The notes below the pieces were generated by a model. It was not told where the DNA came from and did no database searches. It saw only the letters and a program-made list of their open reading frames with translations. Shown one piece after another: positions 63,573 to 64,000 of a stretch of DNA of 64,000 bases (within the stretch, counting starts at the first letter, position 1; the number at the start of each line of letters is the position of its first letter). Source of the stretch: Paragonimus westermani (taxonomy: Eukaryota; Platyhelminthes; Trematoda; Plagiorchiida; Troglotrematidae); the NCBI GenBank assembly GCA_008508345.1, contig QNGE01000282.1:82737-146736 (forward strand), in the 5' to 3' direction. Position numbers and translations under genes: made by a program.

Positions 63573-64000
63573 ATCGAAAAGGATTTCTTTGAAGAGTCGG
63601 AATTTTTGTGCAAGCATGAACCGTCATCTCCGCTAGATGTTGAACGATTGAAGTCTGAATTGGTTAACTCCTGTTATCAATACCAGCAGAGTAGTCCAAT
63701 CTTGAAACAACTTTTAACGCATGAACACATCTTAGCAGCCGAAGGTCTGAGGAAAAATGGAAGCATTATTCTATCCAAACCGGATAAAGGTGCGGGGATA
63801 GTTCTACTCAATAAGACAGATTACCTAGACAAAATGCATACCATACTAAGTGATTAAACCAAATTCAAGAAGATTAGGAAAGAGAAGGACAAAACCCCTC
63901 AAATAGAGAAGGCTTTGTCGAAACTACTGCGTCTCATGAAACAAAACGGGACAATTGACTCCCCAACTTTCGAACGTATTCGACCCACTGGAACCACTAT
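63573..64000 (+). pseudogene. Penelope-like element copy 3, RT N-terminal region (cut by window end)
   Basis: One frame reads IEKDFFEESEFLCKHE, then ILAAEGLRKNGSIILSKPDK, GAGIVLLNKTDYLDKMHTIL, a TAA at 63855-63857, and TKFKKIRKE...SPTFERIRPTGTT to the edge. KPDKGAGIVLLNKTDY is the characteristic conserved block at the start of Penelope RTs. The final GTIDSPTFERIRPTGT aligns with GHISELQYRQVKPTGT of copy 1 at 9686-9733, so the catalytic palm should lie just beyond 64000. Interruptions are a TAG at 63570-63572 and the TAA, with no frameshift seen; this is the least decayed PLE here. No ATG supports a start. Confidence 0.85.

Noticed and set aside
1..64000. CRISPR arrays, rRNA genes, bacterial operons
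   Set aside because: No regularly spaced repeats, no rRNA-like conserved stretches, no ribosome-binding sites or tightly packed genes. The content is eukaryotic repeats.

Overview
This is a window of AT-rich animal nuclear DNA. There are no operons, no dense genes and no bacterial signals. Almost everything recognisable is mobile-element debris, separated by long stretches where open frames are no longer than chance predicts. The elements are a broken Ty3/gypsy retrotransposon, three damaged Penelope-like elements (PLEs), a family of tRNA-derived SINE-like repeats whose 3' ends resemble hammerhead ribozymes, and two copies of a short snap-back retroposon. Pol III-type SINEs with hammerhead motifs are known from schistosomes (Sm-alpha type), and PLEs are common in flatworms. 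A trematode flatworm is therefore my best guess. That is inference from repeat content, not from a host gene.

Layout. 1-4.2 kb: nothing clear. 4.23-4.42 kb: snap-back element copy 1 with a 13-bp target-site duplication. 9.65-11.32 kb: PLE copy 1, covering reverse transcriptase (RT) and GIY-YIG endonuclease (EN), with stops and frame changes. 14.1-14.76 kb: PLE copy 2, endonuclease end only. About 19.0, 25.1, 30.9, 33.0, 35.4, 36.3, 44.3 and 58.3 kb: SINE-like repeats of varying quality. 30.28-30.51 kb: one orphan candidate exon with good splice sites at both ends. 57.95-58.16 kb: snap-back copy 2 with a perfect 14-bp target-site duplication. 59.83-62.93 kb, minus strand: gypsy gag-end plus pol, inactivated at several catalytic positions. 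From 63.57 kb to the end: the N-terminal RT region of PLE copy 3, cut by the window edge.

The most interesting signal is the pair of snap-back elements. Each is bounded by its own target duplication and both share one 3' end. Their hairpin loop lies in opposite orientations relative to that end, and its core looks like a degenerate hammerhead three-way junction. The tRNA-SINE family with hammerhead-like 3' ends comes second. No host protein-coding gene could be recognised with confidence. All alignments were made by eye, and lengths and identities should be rechecked by computer.
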